A program made the translations under genes and the position numbers. Shown piece after piece: positions 43,541 to 51,429 of a stretch of DNA of 64,000 nucleotides. The stretch is from Kitasatospora sp. NBC_01287 (GTDB lineage: Bacteria > Actinomycetota > Actinomycetes > Streptomycetales > Streptomycetaceae), in assembly GCF_026340565.1 (NCBI RefSeq), contig NZ_JAPEPB010000001.1, forward strand, positions 2,704,501-2,768,500, written 5' to 3'. The notes below the pieces were generated by a model. That model searched no databases, was not told where the DNA came from, and worked only from the letters and a program-made list of their open reading frames with translations. The first letter of the stretch is position 1; every line of letters begins with the position of its first letter.

Positions 43541-43554
43541 CCCCGTGTACGGGG
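43541..43554. promoter_or_regulatory. palindrome covering the ribosome site of the 501-residue gene
   Basis: CCCCGT-GT-ACGGGG, 14-27 nt before the GTG at 43527. Read on the minus strand its second arm contains the GGGG of the only Shine-Dalgarno-like run, so it could hide that site as a hairpin or serve as an operator. Confidence 0.35.
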
Positions 43555-43737
43555 CTTCTGTCACATCGAGTTCGGCGCGTCTTCGACCGACTGGGGTGGC
43601 CGGGGTGGCCGACTCGGGGCAAGAGCGGCCAAACCGGGCCCGGCGGCGCCGTGGTGACCTGTGCACGACAGTAGACGGGGGCACGCACCGTGGTCAAGGG
43701 GTGACCGAGCGCGCGCGGGAGTGGGAGCCGGGCGACC

Positions 43738-44865
43738 TCAGAGCAGCGGGGTGAGGTAGCGGCGCAGCGCCTCCTCGTAGCCGCGCGGGTCGGCGTTCCA
43801 GAGCGCCGCGTGCCCGGCGTCGGGGATGCTGCGCAGGCTGACCAGATCCGGGCGCAGTTCGGCCAGCCGGCGGGCGGCGGCGAACGGCGCCACGGCGTCC
43901 TGCGGGCTGTGCAGCAGCAGGGTGGGGACGGCCAGCTCGGCACCGTCGGCGAGCCGGGCGAAGCCTGCCGGGTCGACCCCGGTGCGCCCCTCGGCCGCCC
44001 AGGCGCCCAGCTGCCCGGCGACCGCGCCGGGCACCCCGGCCCGGGCCGCGACCCCGCGCACCGAGGCCGACCAGTCCAGCACCGGCGAGTCGAGGATCAA
44101 CCCGGCCAGCTCGTGGCGGTACCCGGACTCGGCGGCGGTGCGCAGCACGGTGGCGGCACCGACCGACCAGCCGTAGAGCACGATCCGTCCGGCGCCGGCC
44201 TCCTTGGCGAAGTGGATCGCCGCCTCGACGTCGCGCCACTCGGTCTCGCCGAAGTGCCCGATCCCGTCCGGCGAGGCGGGCGCCCCCTGGTCGCCCCGGT
44301 AGCTGACCACCAGCGCGGGCAGGTTGAGCCGCTTGAGCAGTGGCAGCACCGGCAGGGCCTGGCGGCGGTCGGCCAGCCGTCCGTGCACCGCGATCACCCA
44401 GGTGCCGCGCACCGCCGGGACGTACCAGGCGGGCAGCGCGCCGAGCTCGCCGTCGACCAGCACGTCCATGTAGTCCAGGCCGCAGGCCGAGCCCGGGTCG
44501 CCGCGCAGCACCCGGGGGCTCAGCTCGACCTCGGTGCCGGCCGTCAGCGGGCTGCCGGCGGTGAGTTCCAGGCGGCGGGTGACGCTCTGCGGGCCGGTGC
44601 GCAGCACCTTGCCGACCACCGCGTGGCCGCCGGGCCAGTCCAGCGCGTAGCGGCCGCGCCTGGCACTGGCCACGGTGCGGGTCAGCGTGACCTCCCCGGC
44701 GGCGAGCTCGTGCACCCGCAGCACGGGCTCGCCCACCGGCTCGCCGCTCGCGGAGCGCTCGGGGCGCAGGCTCAGATCCGAGACCCGGCGCCCGATCAGC
44801 AGGGCGGCCGCGCCCGCCGCGGCGGCGACGGCGGTGGCTGCGACGACGGCGGTTCCCCAGCGCAT
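43738..44865 (-). CDS. membrane-anchored alpha/beta hydrolase
   Basis: 375 residues from the ATG at 44865 (GGGGAGAG upstream). An N-terminal membrane helix at about 5-25 is followed by an extracytoplasmic region and an alpha/beta-hydrolase domain: VIAVHGRLADRR near 160 with the oxyanion loop, GWSVGAATVL near 232 with the nucleophile Ser, LLHSPQDAVAP near 320 with Asp, and DAGHAALW near 350 with His. The BAAT/DUF1749-like arrangement is seen in many actinobacterial exported esterase-like proteins. Substrate unknown. Confidence 0.78.
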   Translation of the reverse strand: MRWGTAVVAATAVAAAAGAAALLIGRRVSDLSLRPERSASGEPVGEPVLRVHELAAGEVTLTRTVASARRGRYALDWPGGHAVVGKVLRTGPQSVTRRLELTAGSPLTAGTEVELSPRVLRGDPGSACGLDYMDVLVDGELGALPAWYVPAVRGTWVIAVHGRLADRRQALPVLPLLKRLNLPALVVSYRGDQGAPASPDGIGHFGETEWRDVEAAIHFAKEAGAGRIVLYGWSVGAATVLRTAAESGYRHELAGLILDSPVLDWSASVRGVAARAGVPGAVAGQLGAWAAEGRTGVDPAGFARLADGAELAVPTLLLHSPQDAVAPFAAARRLAELRPDLVSLRSIPDAGHAALWNADPRGYEEALRRYLTPLL

Positions 44866-45009
44866 GGCTCTCCCCAGAGTGGTGACGGCAGGTCGGAGAC
44901 GACCTGCCCAGTCCACCGCGCGCCATGCCACCCGGCCACCGCAACGCCGCCGTCCGGGCGCCGTCCAAGATGCCGCCCGAGTGCCGCCCGAGTGCCGCCC
45001 CGGGGTGTC

Positions 45010-45726
45010 TCAGACCCGCAGGCCGCCGGTGTCCTCGCGGGTCAGCAGGCTCCAGAAGCGGTCGACCGGCTCCTGCTCCGGCTCCGCCGGCCGGGGCGCG
45101 GCCGGGGCGGCGGGGCCCCAGCTGCCCGTGCCCCAGTGACCGCTCACCTGGTACTCGCTCCGCAGCGCCGCCAGTACCCGGCCCAGGGTGTCGCGGTGCA
45201 CCGGCACCAGCTCGGCGACCGCCTTCAGCTGCGCCTGCCAGCGGCCGTCCACGCACTGGCGCAGCCGGTCCACCAGCTCCTGCTCGGCGCCCCGCACCCG
45301 GACCAGGTCGCGCAGCGTCAGGCCGAGCACCTCGGCCAGCGCGGCGCCCTGCTCCTCGCTGCCGGTCCAGCGGCCGGTCCGCTCCACGGCGGCGTAGGCG
45401 CGCGGGTCCATCCCGATCCGGGTCGCGGTCTGCTCCTGGTTGAGCTCCCGGGCCACCCGGAAGTCGCGCAGCGAGTCGGGGGCCACGCCCATCAGCTGCG
45501 CCGCCGGGCACCACAGCGCGCGGGCCAGCGCGATGAACTCCTCCTCGGTCGGGCGGATCTCCCCGCTCTCCCAGCCGATCACGTGGCCGGGCAGCAGCCG
45601 CACCCCGTGCGCGGCCAGGCCCTGGGCGACCTGCTCGGGGGTCAGGCCGAGACCGACGCGATGAGCGCGGGCGGCCCGGGGGGAGAACGGGACCGGGGTG
45701 GGGGCCGGCGGCCGGCTTCTTCGCAT
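45010..45726 (-). CDS. XRE-family DNA-binding protein
   Basis: 238 residues from an ATG 6 nt after a TAGCGT box (leaderless). Two helix-turn-helix regions are seen: RVGLGLTPEQVAQGLAAHGV with PGHVIGWESGEIRPTEEEF near 25-65, and ARELNQEQTATRIGMDPRAYAAVERTGRW near 92-120. The C-terminal half is helical, ending in a Pro/Glu-rich tail. It diverges from the cobalamin riboswitch operon with about 200 nt between, but nothing shows that it controls it. Cytoplasmic. Confidence 0.75.
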   Translation of the reverse strand: MRRSRPPAPTPVPFSPRAARAHRVGLGLTPEQVAQGLAAHGVRLLPGHVIGWESGEIRPTEEEFIALARALWCPAAQLMGVAPDSLRDFRVARELNQEQTATRIGMDPRAYAAVERTGRWTGSEEQGAALAEVLGLTLRDLVRVRGAEQELVDRLRQCVDGRWQAQLKAVAELVPVHRDTLGRVLAALRSEYQVSGHWGTGSWGPAAPAAPRPAEPEQEPVDRFWSLLTREDTGGLRV

Positions 45727-45732
45727 GGGCCG

Positions 45733-45738
45733 ACGCTA
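45733..45738 (-). promoter_or_regulatory. -10 box of a leaderless start (TAGCGT)
   Basis: TAGCGT lies 6 nt before the ATG of the XRE gene. Confidence 0.5.
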
Positions 45739-45934
45739 GGGCCGGGGTCGACCCGCCCCCAGTCGCCGAACACACGAAGCCGCGCGACGGGCCCGGGGCC
45801 GCCCTTGGACGATTCACCAGCGCCCGGCGCCCCGGCCGCGCCGCTACTCGGAGGTAGCAACGGTTCCGCTGCTCCGGCCCGTCGTGTGATCAACCAGTCC
45901 CGGGGCCTGGTTGACTCCCGCTTCGCACGCGTGA

Positions 45935-46130
45935 TGGGATCCGTTGGCCAAACGGAGGCAAGTAGAGGAAGCCGGTGCGAATCCGGCGCGGTCCCGCCAC
46001 TGTCACCGGGGAGCACGCCCGACGCACGGTCACGGCGGCCCGCCACAGGGTCGTTGGAAGGCCCGGGTGTGCGTTCTACCACCCGGGGAAGCCAGGAGAC
46101 TCTCGCCGCCGGTACGTCGATCCAGGGCGA
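45935..46130 (+). ncRNA. cobalamin riboswitch
   Basis: The conserved core is easy to read: the P3-P4 segment with GAAGCCGGTGCGAATCCGGC, then GCGGTCCCGCCACTGT (45970-46005), the B12-box-like element GCCAGGAGACT (46091-46102), and flanking helices including CCCGGGTGTG with CACCCGGGG. It ends about 25 nt before the cobD start, and with B12 bound it should close the ribosome site or stop transcription. Controls the whole cobD-cobQ-chlID-cobO-cobB run. Class II-like size; kissing loop not traced by hand. Confidence 0.95.
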
Positions 46131-46156
46131 GGACCCTGAGTGAGGACACGCGACAC

Positions 46157-47110
46157 ATGGCGGGGGTTCCCCACCGCGCGCTGCCGTACGCCCTGGGCGC
46201 CCTGGCCGGCTATGCCGCCGACGCCCGCTTCGGCGATCCCCGGCGCGGCCACCCGGTGGCCTTCTTCGGGCGCGCGGCCGCCCGGCTGGAGCGCGCGCTC
46301 TGGCGCGATGACCGCGGCGCCGGCGCGCTGCACACCGCACTCTGCGTGGGCGCGGTGGCGGGCGGTGCCGCCGGGATCGGACGGCTGCTGGGACGGGAGA
46401 GCGCCGCGCTGACGGCCGCCGCCACCTGGACGGTGCTCGGCGGCAGCTCGCTGGCCCGCGAGGCCCGCACCATCGGCGACGCGCTGTCGGCCGGCGACCT
46501 GGCGGCCGCCAGGCAGCGGCTGCCGCACCTGTGCGGGCGCGACCCGAGCGAACTGGACGAGCAGCAGATCGCCCGCGCCGTGGTCGAGTCGGTGGCAGAG
46601 AACACCGCCGACGCGGTGGTCAACGCCCTGGTCTGGGGCGCGCTCGCGGGCGCGCCCGGCCTGCTCGCCTTCCGCGCCGTCAACACGCTGGACGCGATGG
46701 TCGGCCACAAGTCGGCGAGGTACCGCCGGTTCGGCTGGGCCGCGGCCCGACTGGACGACGTGGCCGGCTGGCCGGGCGCCCGGCTGACCGCGCTGCTCAC
46801 GGTGGCGGCCGCCGAGGACCGCGGCCGGGCCTGGCGCGTCTGGCGCCGGGACGGCGGCGCGCACCCGAGCCCGAACGCCGGGCAGGCCGAGTCCGCCTTC
46901 GCCGGCGCGCTCGGCGTGCGCCTGGGCGGGACGCTGCGGTACGGGGAGCACGTGGAGCACCGCCCGGTGCTGGGCGGCGGGCAGCGCCCGGTGGCGGTGG
47001 CGGACATCGAACGGGCCTGCCGGCTGTCGCGCCGGGTCGGGCTGCTCGCGCTGGGGACGACGGTGGCGCTGCGGTTCGCCGTGCCCGTACGGAGGGGACG
47101 ACGGAGATGA
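46157..47110 (+). CDS. cobD: adenosylcobinamide-phosphate synthase
   Basis: 317 residues from the ATG at 46157, with GAGGA about 10 nt upstream. CobD/CbiB attaches aminopropanol phosphate to adenosylcobyric acid in the cytoplasmic membrane. Features: ADARFGDPRRGHPVAFFGR near 20, EQQIARAVVESVAENTADAVV near 140, and TLDAMVGHKSARYRRFGWAAARLDDV near 175, all signature segments. Several membrane spans. First gene after the riboswitch; stop overlaps cobQ start (ATGA). Confidence 0.93.
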   Translation: MAGVPHRALPYALGALAGYAADARFGDPRRGHPVAFFGRAAARLERALWRDDRGAGALHTALCVGAVAGGAAGIGRLLGRESAALTAAATWTVLGGSSLAREARTIGDALSAGDLAAARQRLPHLCGRDPSELDEQQIARAVVESVAENTADAVVNALVWGALAGAPGLLAFRAVNTLDAMVGHKSARYRRFGWAAARLDDVAGWPGARLTALLTVAAAEDRGRAWRVWRRDGGAHPSPNAGQAESAFAGALGVRLGGTLRYGEHVEHRPVLGGGQRPVAVADIERACRLSRRVGLLALGTTVALRFAVPVRRGRRR

Positions 47111-48630
47111 GCAACGCGCTGCTGGTGGCGGGCACCACCTCGGACGCCGGGAAGAGCGTGGTCACCGCCGGGATCTGCCGCTGGCTGGTCCGCCGGGGCG
47201 TCAAGGTGGCCCCGTTCAAGGCCCAGAACATGTCACTCAACTCGATGGTCACGCTGGACGGCGCCGAGATCGGCCGGGCCCAGGTGATGCAGGCGCAGGC
47301 CGCCCGGGTCGAGCCCGAGGCCGCGATGAACCCGGTGCTGCTCAAGCCCGGGGCGGACGGGCGCAGCCAGGTGGTGCTGCTCGGCCGGCCGGTCGCCGAG
47401 GTCGGCGCGCTCGACTACCGCGAGCGCAAGCCGTACCTGCTGGAGCGCTCGCTGGAGTGCCTGGCCGACCTGCGGCGCCGCTTCGACGTGGTGGTCTGCG
47501 AGGGCGCCGGCTCGCCGGCCGAGATCAACCTGCGCGACCGCGACATCGCCAACATGGGACTGGCCCGGGCCGCCGAGCTGCCGGTGGTGGTGGTCGGCGA
47601 CATCGACCGCGGTGGCGTCTTCGCCGCGATGTTCGGCACCCTGGCGCTGCTCTCGCCCGAGGACCAGCGGCTGGTGGCGGGCTGGCTGGTGAACAAGTTC
47701 CGCGGCGACGCCCGGCTGCTGAAGCCCGGCCTGGACATGCTGCACGAGCTGACCGGCCGTCCGGTGCTCGGCACCCTGCCGATGCTGAAGGGCCTGTGGC
47801 TGGACGCCGAGGACTCGCTCGACCTCACCACGGCGGTGGACCGCGAGGACACCGCCGGGCCGTTCGGCGCCGACGTGCTGCGGGTGGCCGTGCTGCGCTT
47901 CCCGCGGCTGTCCAACTTCACCGACCTGGACGCGCTGGCCCAGGAGCCCGGGGTGCTGGTGCGCTGGGCCACCAGGCCCGAGGAGCTGGCCGACGCCGAC
48001 CTGGTGGTGCTGCCCGGCACCCGGGCCACCGTCGCCGACCTGGCCTGGCTGCGCGAGCGCGGGTTGGCGCGGCCGCTGCGCGAGCGGGTGGCGGCCGGGC
48101 GGCCGGTGCTCGGGATCTGCGGCGGCTACCAGATGCTGGCGCGGGAGATCGTGGACGAGGTCGAGTCGAAGGCCGGGCCGGTCGACGGGCTCGGCCTGCT
48201 GCCGACCCGGGTGGTGTTCGGCGTCGGGAAGGTGCTCGGGCGCCCGGTCGGCGAGGCGTACGGCGAGCGGGTCGAGGGCTACGAGATCCACCACGGGGTG
48301 GCGTCCGTCGAGGGCGGCACCCCCTTCTTGGACGGCTGCCGCCAGGGCGCGGTGCGGGGCACCACCTGGCACGGCGCGCTGGAGAACGACGGGTTCCGCC
48401 GCGCCTTCCTGCGCGAGGTCGCGGCCGAGGCGGGGCGGGCCTTCGTGCCGGCGCCCGGCACCTCGTTCGCCGCCGCGCGCGAGGCCCGGCTGGAGCGGCT
48501 GGGCGACCTGATCGAGGAGCACGCGGACACCGACGCCCTGTGGCGGCTGATCGAGGGCGGGGCCGGCGACGGCCTGCCGTTCATACCGCCGGGAGCACCG
48601 GCGGCGCGCGCAATGGAGGGTGAGAGCTGA
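47107..48630 (+). CDS. cobQ: cobyric acid synthase
   Basis: 507 residues, start in ATGA overlap with cobD. CobQ amidates four side chains of adenosylcobyrinic acid a,c-diamide, using glutamine and ATP. N-terminal P-loop-like domain with GTTSDAGKS near 10 and FKAQNMSLNSMV near 39; C-terminal class I glutaminase with the nucleophile Cys in GICGGYQM near 337 and a His in GYEIHHG near 398. Overlaps the chelatase gene start (TGATG). Confidence 0.95.
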   Translation: MSNALLVAGTTSDAGKSVVTAGICRWLVRRGVKVAPFKAQNMSLNSMVTLDGAEIGRAQVMQAQAARVEPEAAMNPVLLKPGADGRSQVVLLGRPVAEVGALDYRERKPYLLERSLECLADLRRRFDVVVCEGAGSPAEINLRDRDIANMGLARAAELPVVVVGDIDRGGVFAAMFGTLALLSPEDQRLVAGWLVNKFRGDARLLKPGLDMLHELTGRPVLGTLPMLKGLWLDAEDSLDLTTAVDREDTAGPFGADVLRVAVLRFPRLSNFTDLDALAQEPGVLVRWATRPEELADADLVVLPGTRATVADLAWLRERGLARPLRERVAAGRPVLGICGGYQMLAREIVDEVESKAGPVDGLGLLPTRVVFGVGKVLGRPVGEAYGERVEGYEIHHGVASVEGGTPFLDGCRQGAVRGTTWHGALENDGFRRAFLREVAAEAGRAFVPAPGTSFAAAREARLERLGDLIEEHADTDALWRLIEGGAGDGLPFIPPGAPAARAMEGES

Positions 48631-50807
48631 TGAGTGACGTCCGATACCCGTTCACCGCGATCGTCGGGATGGCGGACCTGCGGCTCGGCCTGCTGCTCAA
48701 CGCGGTCTCGCCGGCCGTCGGCGGGGTGCTGGTGCGCGGCGAGAAGGGCACCGCGAAGTCGACCATGGTGCGGGCGCTGGCCGGGCTGCTGCCCACGATC
48801 GCGGTGGTGCAGGGCTGCCGGTTCGCCTGCGACCCCGCCTCGCCGGACCCGCATTGCCCGGATGGGCCGCACAGCGCCGGGACGGACACCGCCGGGACAG
48901 GCACCGCCGGGACAGGCACCGCCGGGCCGCACGGCGCCGGAGCGTCGGCGGAGCGGGCCGCGCGGCTGGTCGAGCTGCCGGTCGGGGTCACCGAGGACCG
49001 GATCGTCGGCTCGCTGGACCTGGAGCGGGCGCTGGCCGAGGGCGTCAAGGCCTACGAGCCGGGCCTGCTGGCCCGCGCGCACCGGGGCGTGCTCTACATC
49101 GACGAGGTCAACCTGCTCCAGGACCACGTGGTCGACCTGCTGCTGGACGCGGCCGCGATGGGCCGCTCCTACGTGGAGCGCGAGGGCGTCTCGGTTCGGC
49201 ACGCGGCGCGGTTCCTGCTGGTGGGGACGATGAACCCGGAGGAGGGCGAGCTGCGGCCGCAGCTGCTGGACCGGTTCGGGCTCACCGTGGAGATCGCGGC
49301 CACCCGGGACCCGGCCGAGCGGGCCGAGGTGGTGCGGCGCCGGCTGGCGTACGACGCGGACCCGGCCGGCTTCGCGGCGTCGTACGCGGCCGAGGAGCGG
49401 GCGCTGGCCGGGCGGATCACCACCGCGCGGGCGCTGCTGCCCTCCGTGGTGCTGGGCGACCCGGCGCTGCGTCAGATCACCGCCGTCTGCGCCGCCTTCG
49501 AGGTGGACGGCCTGCGGGCGGACATCGTGATGGCGCGCACCGCGGTCGCGCTGGCCGCCTGGGACGGACGGACGGCGGTGGTCGAGGAGGACGTGCGCCG
49601 GGCCGCGCGGCTCGCGCTGCCGCACCGGCGCCGGCGCAACCCGTTCGACGCGCCGGGGCTGGACGAGGAGCAGTTGGACCGGACGCTGGACGAGCACGCC
49701 GAGCAGCCGGAGCCGCCCGAGGACGGCGGTCCGGAGGGCGGTCCGGAGGGCGGCCAGGACGACGACCCGGACGGTGGCGGCGACGGTGGTGGCGGCGGGA
49801 ACGGTGGCGGTGCTCCCGAGCCGTCCGAGCCGGCCGGACCCGGCGCCCCCGACGCCACCGCGGGCGCACCCGCCTCCGACGCACCCGCCTCGGACGCACC
49901 CGCCGAGACCGCCCCGCCGCGGCTGCCCGGGCCCGGCGGCGCCCCCGCGCGCGAGTCGGCACCGGTGGCGGCCGGCGAGGCCTACCGCACCCGGCTCTTC
50001 AAGGTCCCCGGCACCGGCCAGGGCACCCAGGGCCGCCGCTCCCCCGCCGAGACCGACGGCGGGCACACCATCAGGTCGCGCGCGCCGCGGGGCCGGCTGA
50101 CCAGGCTGCACCTGGCCGCCACCCTGCAGGCCGCCGCCCCGCACCAGGTGGCCAGGGGCCGCGCGGGGCGGGCGCTGCTGCTGCGCGGCGAGGACCTGCG
50201 CGAGCAGGTGCGCCGGGGCCGCGAGTCCAACCTGGTGCTCTTCGTGGTGGACGCCTCCGGCTCGATGGCCGCCCGGCAGCGGATGACCGCCGTCAAGGGC
50301 GCGGTGCTCTCGCTGCTGATGGACGCCTACCAGCGGCGGGACAAGATCGGCATGATCACCTTCCGCGGCACCGGCGCCGAGCTGGCGCTGCCGCCCACCT
50401 CCTCGGTCGAGGTCGGCGCGGCCCGCCTGGAGCGGCTGCCCACCGGCGGGCGCACCCCGCTGGCGGCCGGCCTGCTGCGCGCGCACGAGGTGCTGCGGCT
50501 GGAGCGGCTGCGCGACCCGCTGCGCCGCCCGCTGCTGGTGCTGGTCACCGACGGCCGGGCCACCGGCGGGCGCACCGCGCTCGCCGAGGCCGAGCGGGCC
50601 GCCGGGCTGCTGGCCGCGCAGGGCACCGCCGCCGTGGTGCTGGACTGCGAGTCCGGGCCGGTCCGCCTCGGCCTGGCCCGCACCCTGGCCGCCCACCTGC
50701 ACGCCACCAGCGTCACCCTGGACGACCTGCGCGCCGAGGGCGTGGCCGCCCTGGTGCACGCCCATCGTTCCCCCCGGCCGTCTCCCTCTTCGCGAAAGGC
50801 AGCGTGA
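48630..50807 (+). CDS. fused ChlI/ChlD-type metal chelatase AAA+/vWA subunit
   Basis: 725 residues. N-terminal AAA+ motor (about 1-350): GEKGTAKST Walker A, YIDEVNLL Walker B near 155, GTMNPEEGELRPQLLDRF near 192. Then a Pro/Gly/Asp-rich linker of about 110 residues and a C-terminal von Willebrand A domain with the MIDAS motif DASGSM near 545. This is the standard actinobacterial putative cobaltochelatase subunit, in which motor and integrin-like subunits are fused; it would drive cobalt or magnesium insertion together with a CobN-like subunit not in this window. Between the Walker motifs there is an unusual TDTAGTGTAG insertion from 15-bp tandem repeats. Confidence 0.9.
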   Translation: MSDVRYPFTAIVGMADLRLGLLLNAVSPAVGGVLVRGEKGTAKSTMVRALAGLLPTIAVVQGCRFACDPASPDPHCPDGPHSAGTDTAGTGTAGTGTAGPHGAGASAERAARLVELPVGVTEDRIVGSLDLERALAEGVKAYEPGLLARAHRGVLYIDEVNLLQDHVVDLLLDAAAMGRSYVEREGVSVRHAARFLLVGTMNPEEGELRPQLLDRFGLTVEIAATRDPAERAEVVRRRLAYDADPAGFAASYAAEERALAGRITTARALLPSVVLGDPALRQITAVCAAFEVDGLRADIVMARTAVALAAWDGRTAVVEEDVRRAARLALPHRRRRNPFDAPGLDEEQLDRTLDEHAEQPEPPEDGGPEGGPEGGQDDDPDGGGDGGGGGNGGGAPEPSEPAGPGAPDATAGAPASDAPASDAPAETAPPRLPGPGGAPARESAPVAAGEAYRTRLFKVPGTGQGTQGRRSPAETDGGHTIRSRAPRGRLTRLHLAATLQAAAPHQVARGRAGRALLLRGEDLREQVRRGRESNLVLFVVDASGSMAARQRMTAVKGAVLSLLMDAYQRRDKIGMITFRGTGAELALPPTSSVEVGAARLERLPTGGRTPLAAGLLRAHEVLRLERLRDPLRRPLLVLVTDGRATGGRTALAEAERAAGLLAAQGTAAVVLDCESGPVRLGLARTLAAHLHATSVTLDDLRAEGVAALVHAHRSPRPSPSSRKAA
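48876..48920 (+). repeat. three 15-bp tandem repeats inside the chelatase gene
   Basis: Three near-identical units of form GCCGGGACAGGCACC, in frame, encoding repeated TAG-TG residues in a loop of the AAA+ domain after the cysteine-containing FACDPASPDPHC segment. A likely length-variable minisatellite. Confidence 0.65.
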
Positions 50808-50811
50808 TCCG

Positions 50812-51417
50812 ATGCCGCAGGGCCAGCCCGAGGTCGTCCCCAACGACGGCCTGACCACCCGTCAGCGCCGCACCCAGCCGATCACCGCCGTGCACACCGG
50901 GCCCGGCAAGGGCAAGTCCACGGCCGCCTTCGGGCTCGCGCTGCGGGCCTGGAACCAGGGCTGGCCGATCGGGGTGTTCCAGTTCGTGAAGTCCGCCAAG
51001 TGGAAGGTGGGCGAGGAGAACGCGCTCAAGGTGCTGGGCGCCTCCGACGAGGGCGGCAGTGTCGTCTGGCACAAGATGGGCGAGGGCTGGTCCTGGATCC
51101 AGCGCTCCGCCGAGGCCGAGGTGAGCAGCGAGGAGGCCGCCAAGGAGGGCTGGGCGCAGGTCAAGCGCGACCTGGCCGCCGAGACCTACCGGCTCTACGT
51201 GCTGGACGAGTTCACCTACCCCATGCACTGGGGCTGGATCGATCCGGCCGAGGTGGTCGAGGTACTGCGCGGGCGTCCCGGCTCGCAGCACGTGGTGATC
51301 ACCGGCCGCTACGCGCCCGAGCCGCTGCTGGAGGTGGCCGACCTGGTCACCGAGATGACCAAGGTCAAGCACCCGATGGACGCGGGTCGCAAGGGCCAGC
51401 GCGGGATCGAGTGGTAG
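50812..51417 (+). CDS. cobO: cob(I)yrinic acid a,c-diamide adenosyltransferase
   Basis: 201 residues, ATG 4 nt after the chelatase stop. CobO/BtuR attaches the adenosyl group to the corrinoid cobalt. Features: P-loop TGPGKGKST near 29, FQFVKSAKW near 57, YVLDEFTYPMHWGW near 130 and TGRYAPEPLLEVADLVTEM near 165. It gives the adenosyl form that ethylmalonyl-CoA mutase (34.7-36.7 kb) needs. Confidence 0.95.
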   Translation: MPQGQPEVVPNDGLTTRQRRTQPITAVHTGPGKGKSTAAFGLALRAWNQGWPIGVFQFVKSAKWKVGEENALKVLGASDEGGSVVWHKMGEGWSWIQRSAEAEVSSEEAAKEGWAQVKRDLAAETYRLYVLDEFTYPMHWGWIDPAEVVEVLRGRPGSQHVVITGRYAPEPLLEVADLVTEMTKVKHPMDAGRKGQRGIEW

Positions 51418-51429
51418 GCCCGTAGATCC

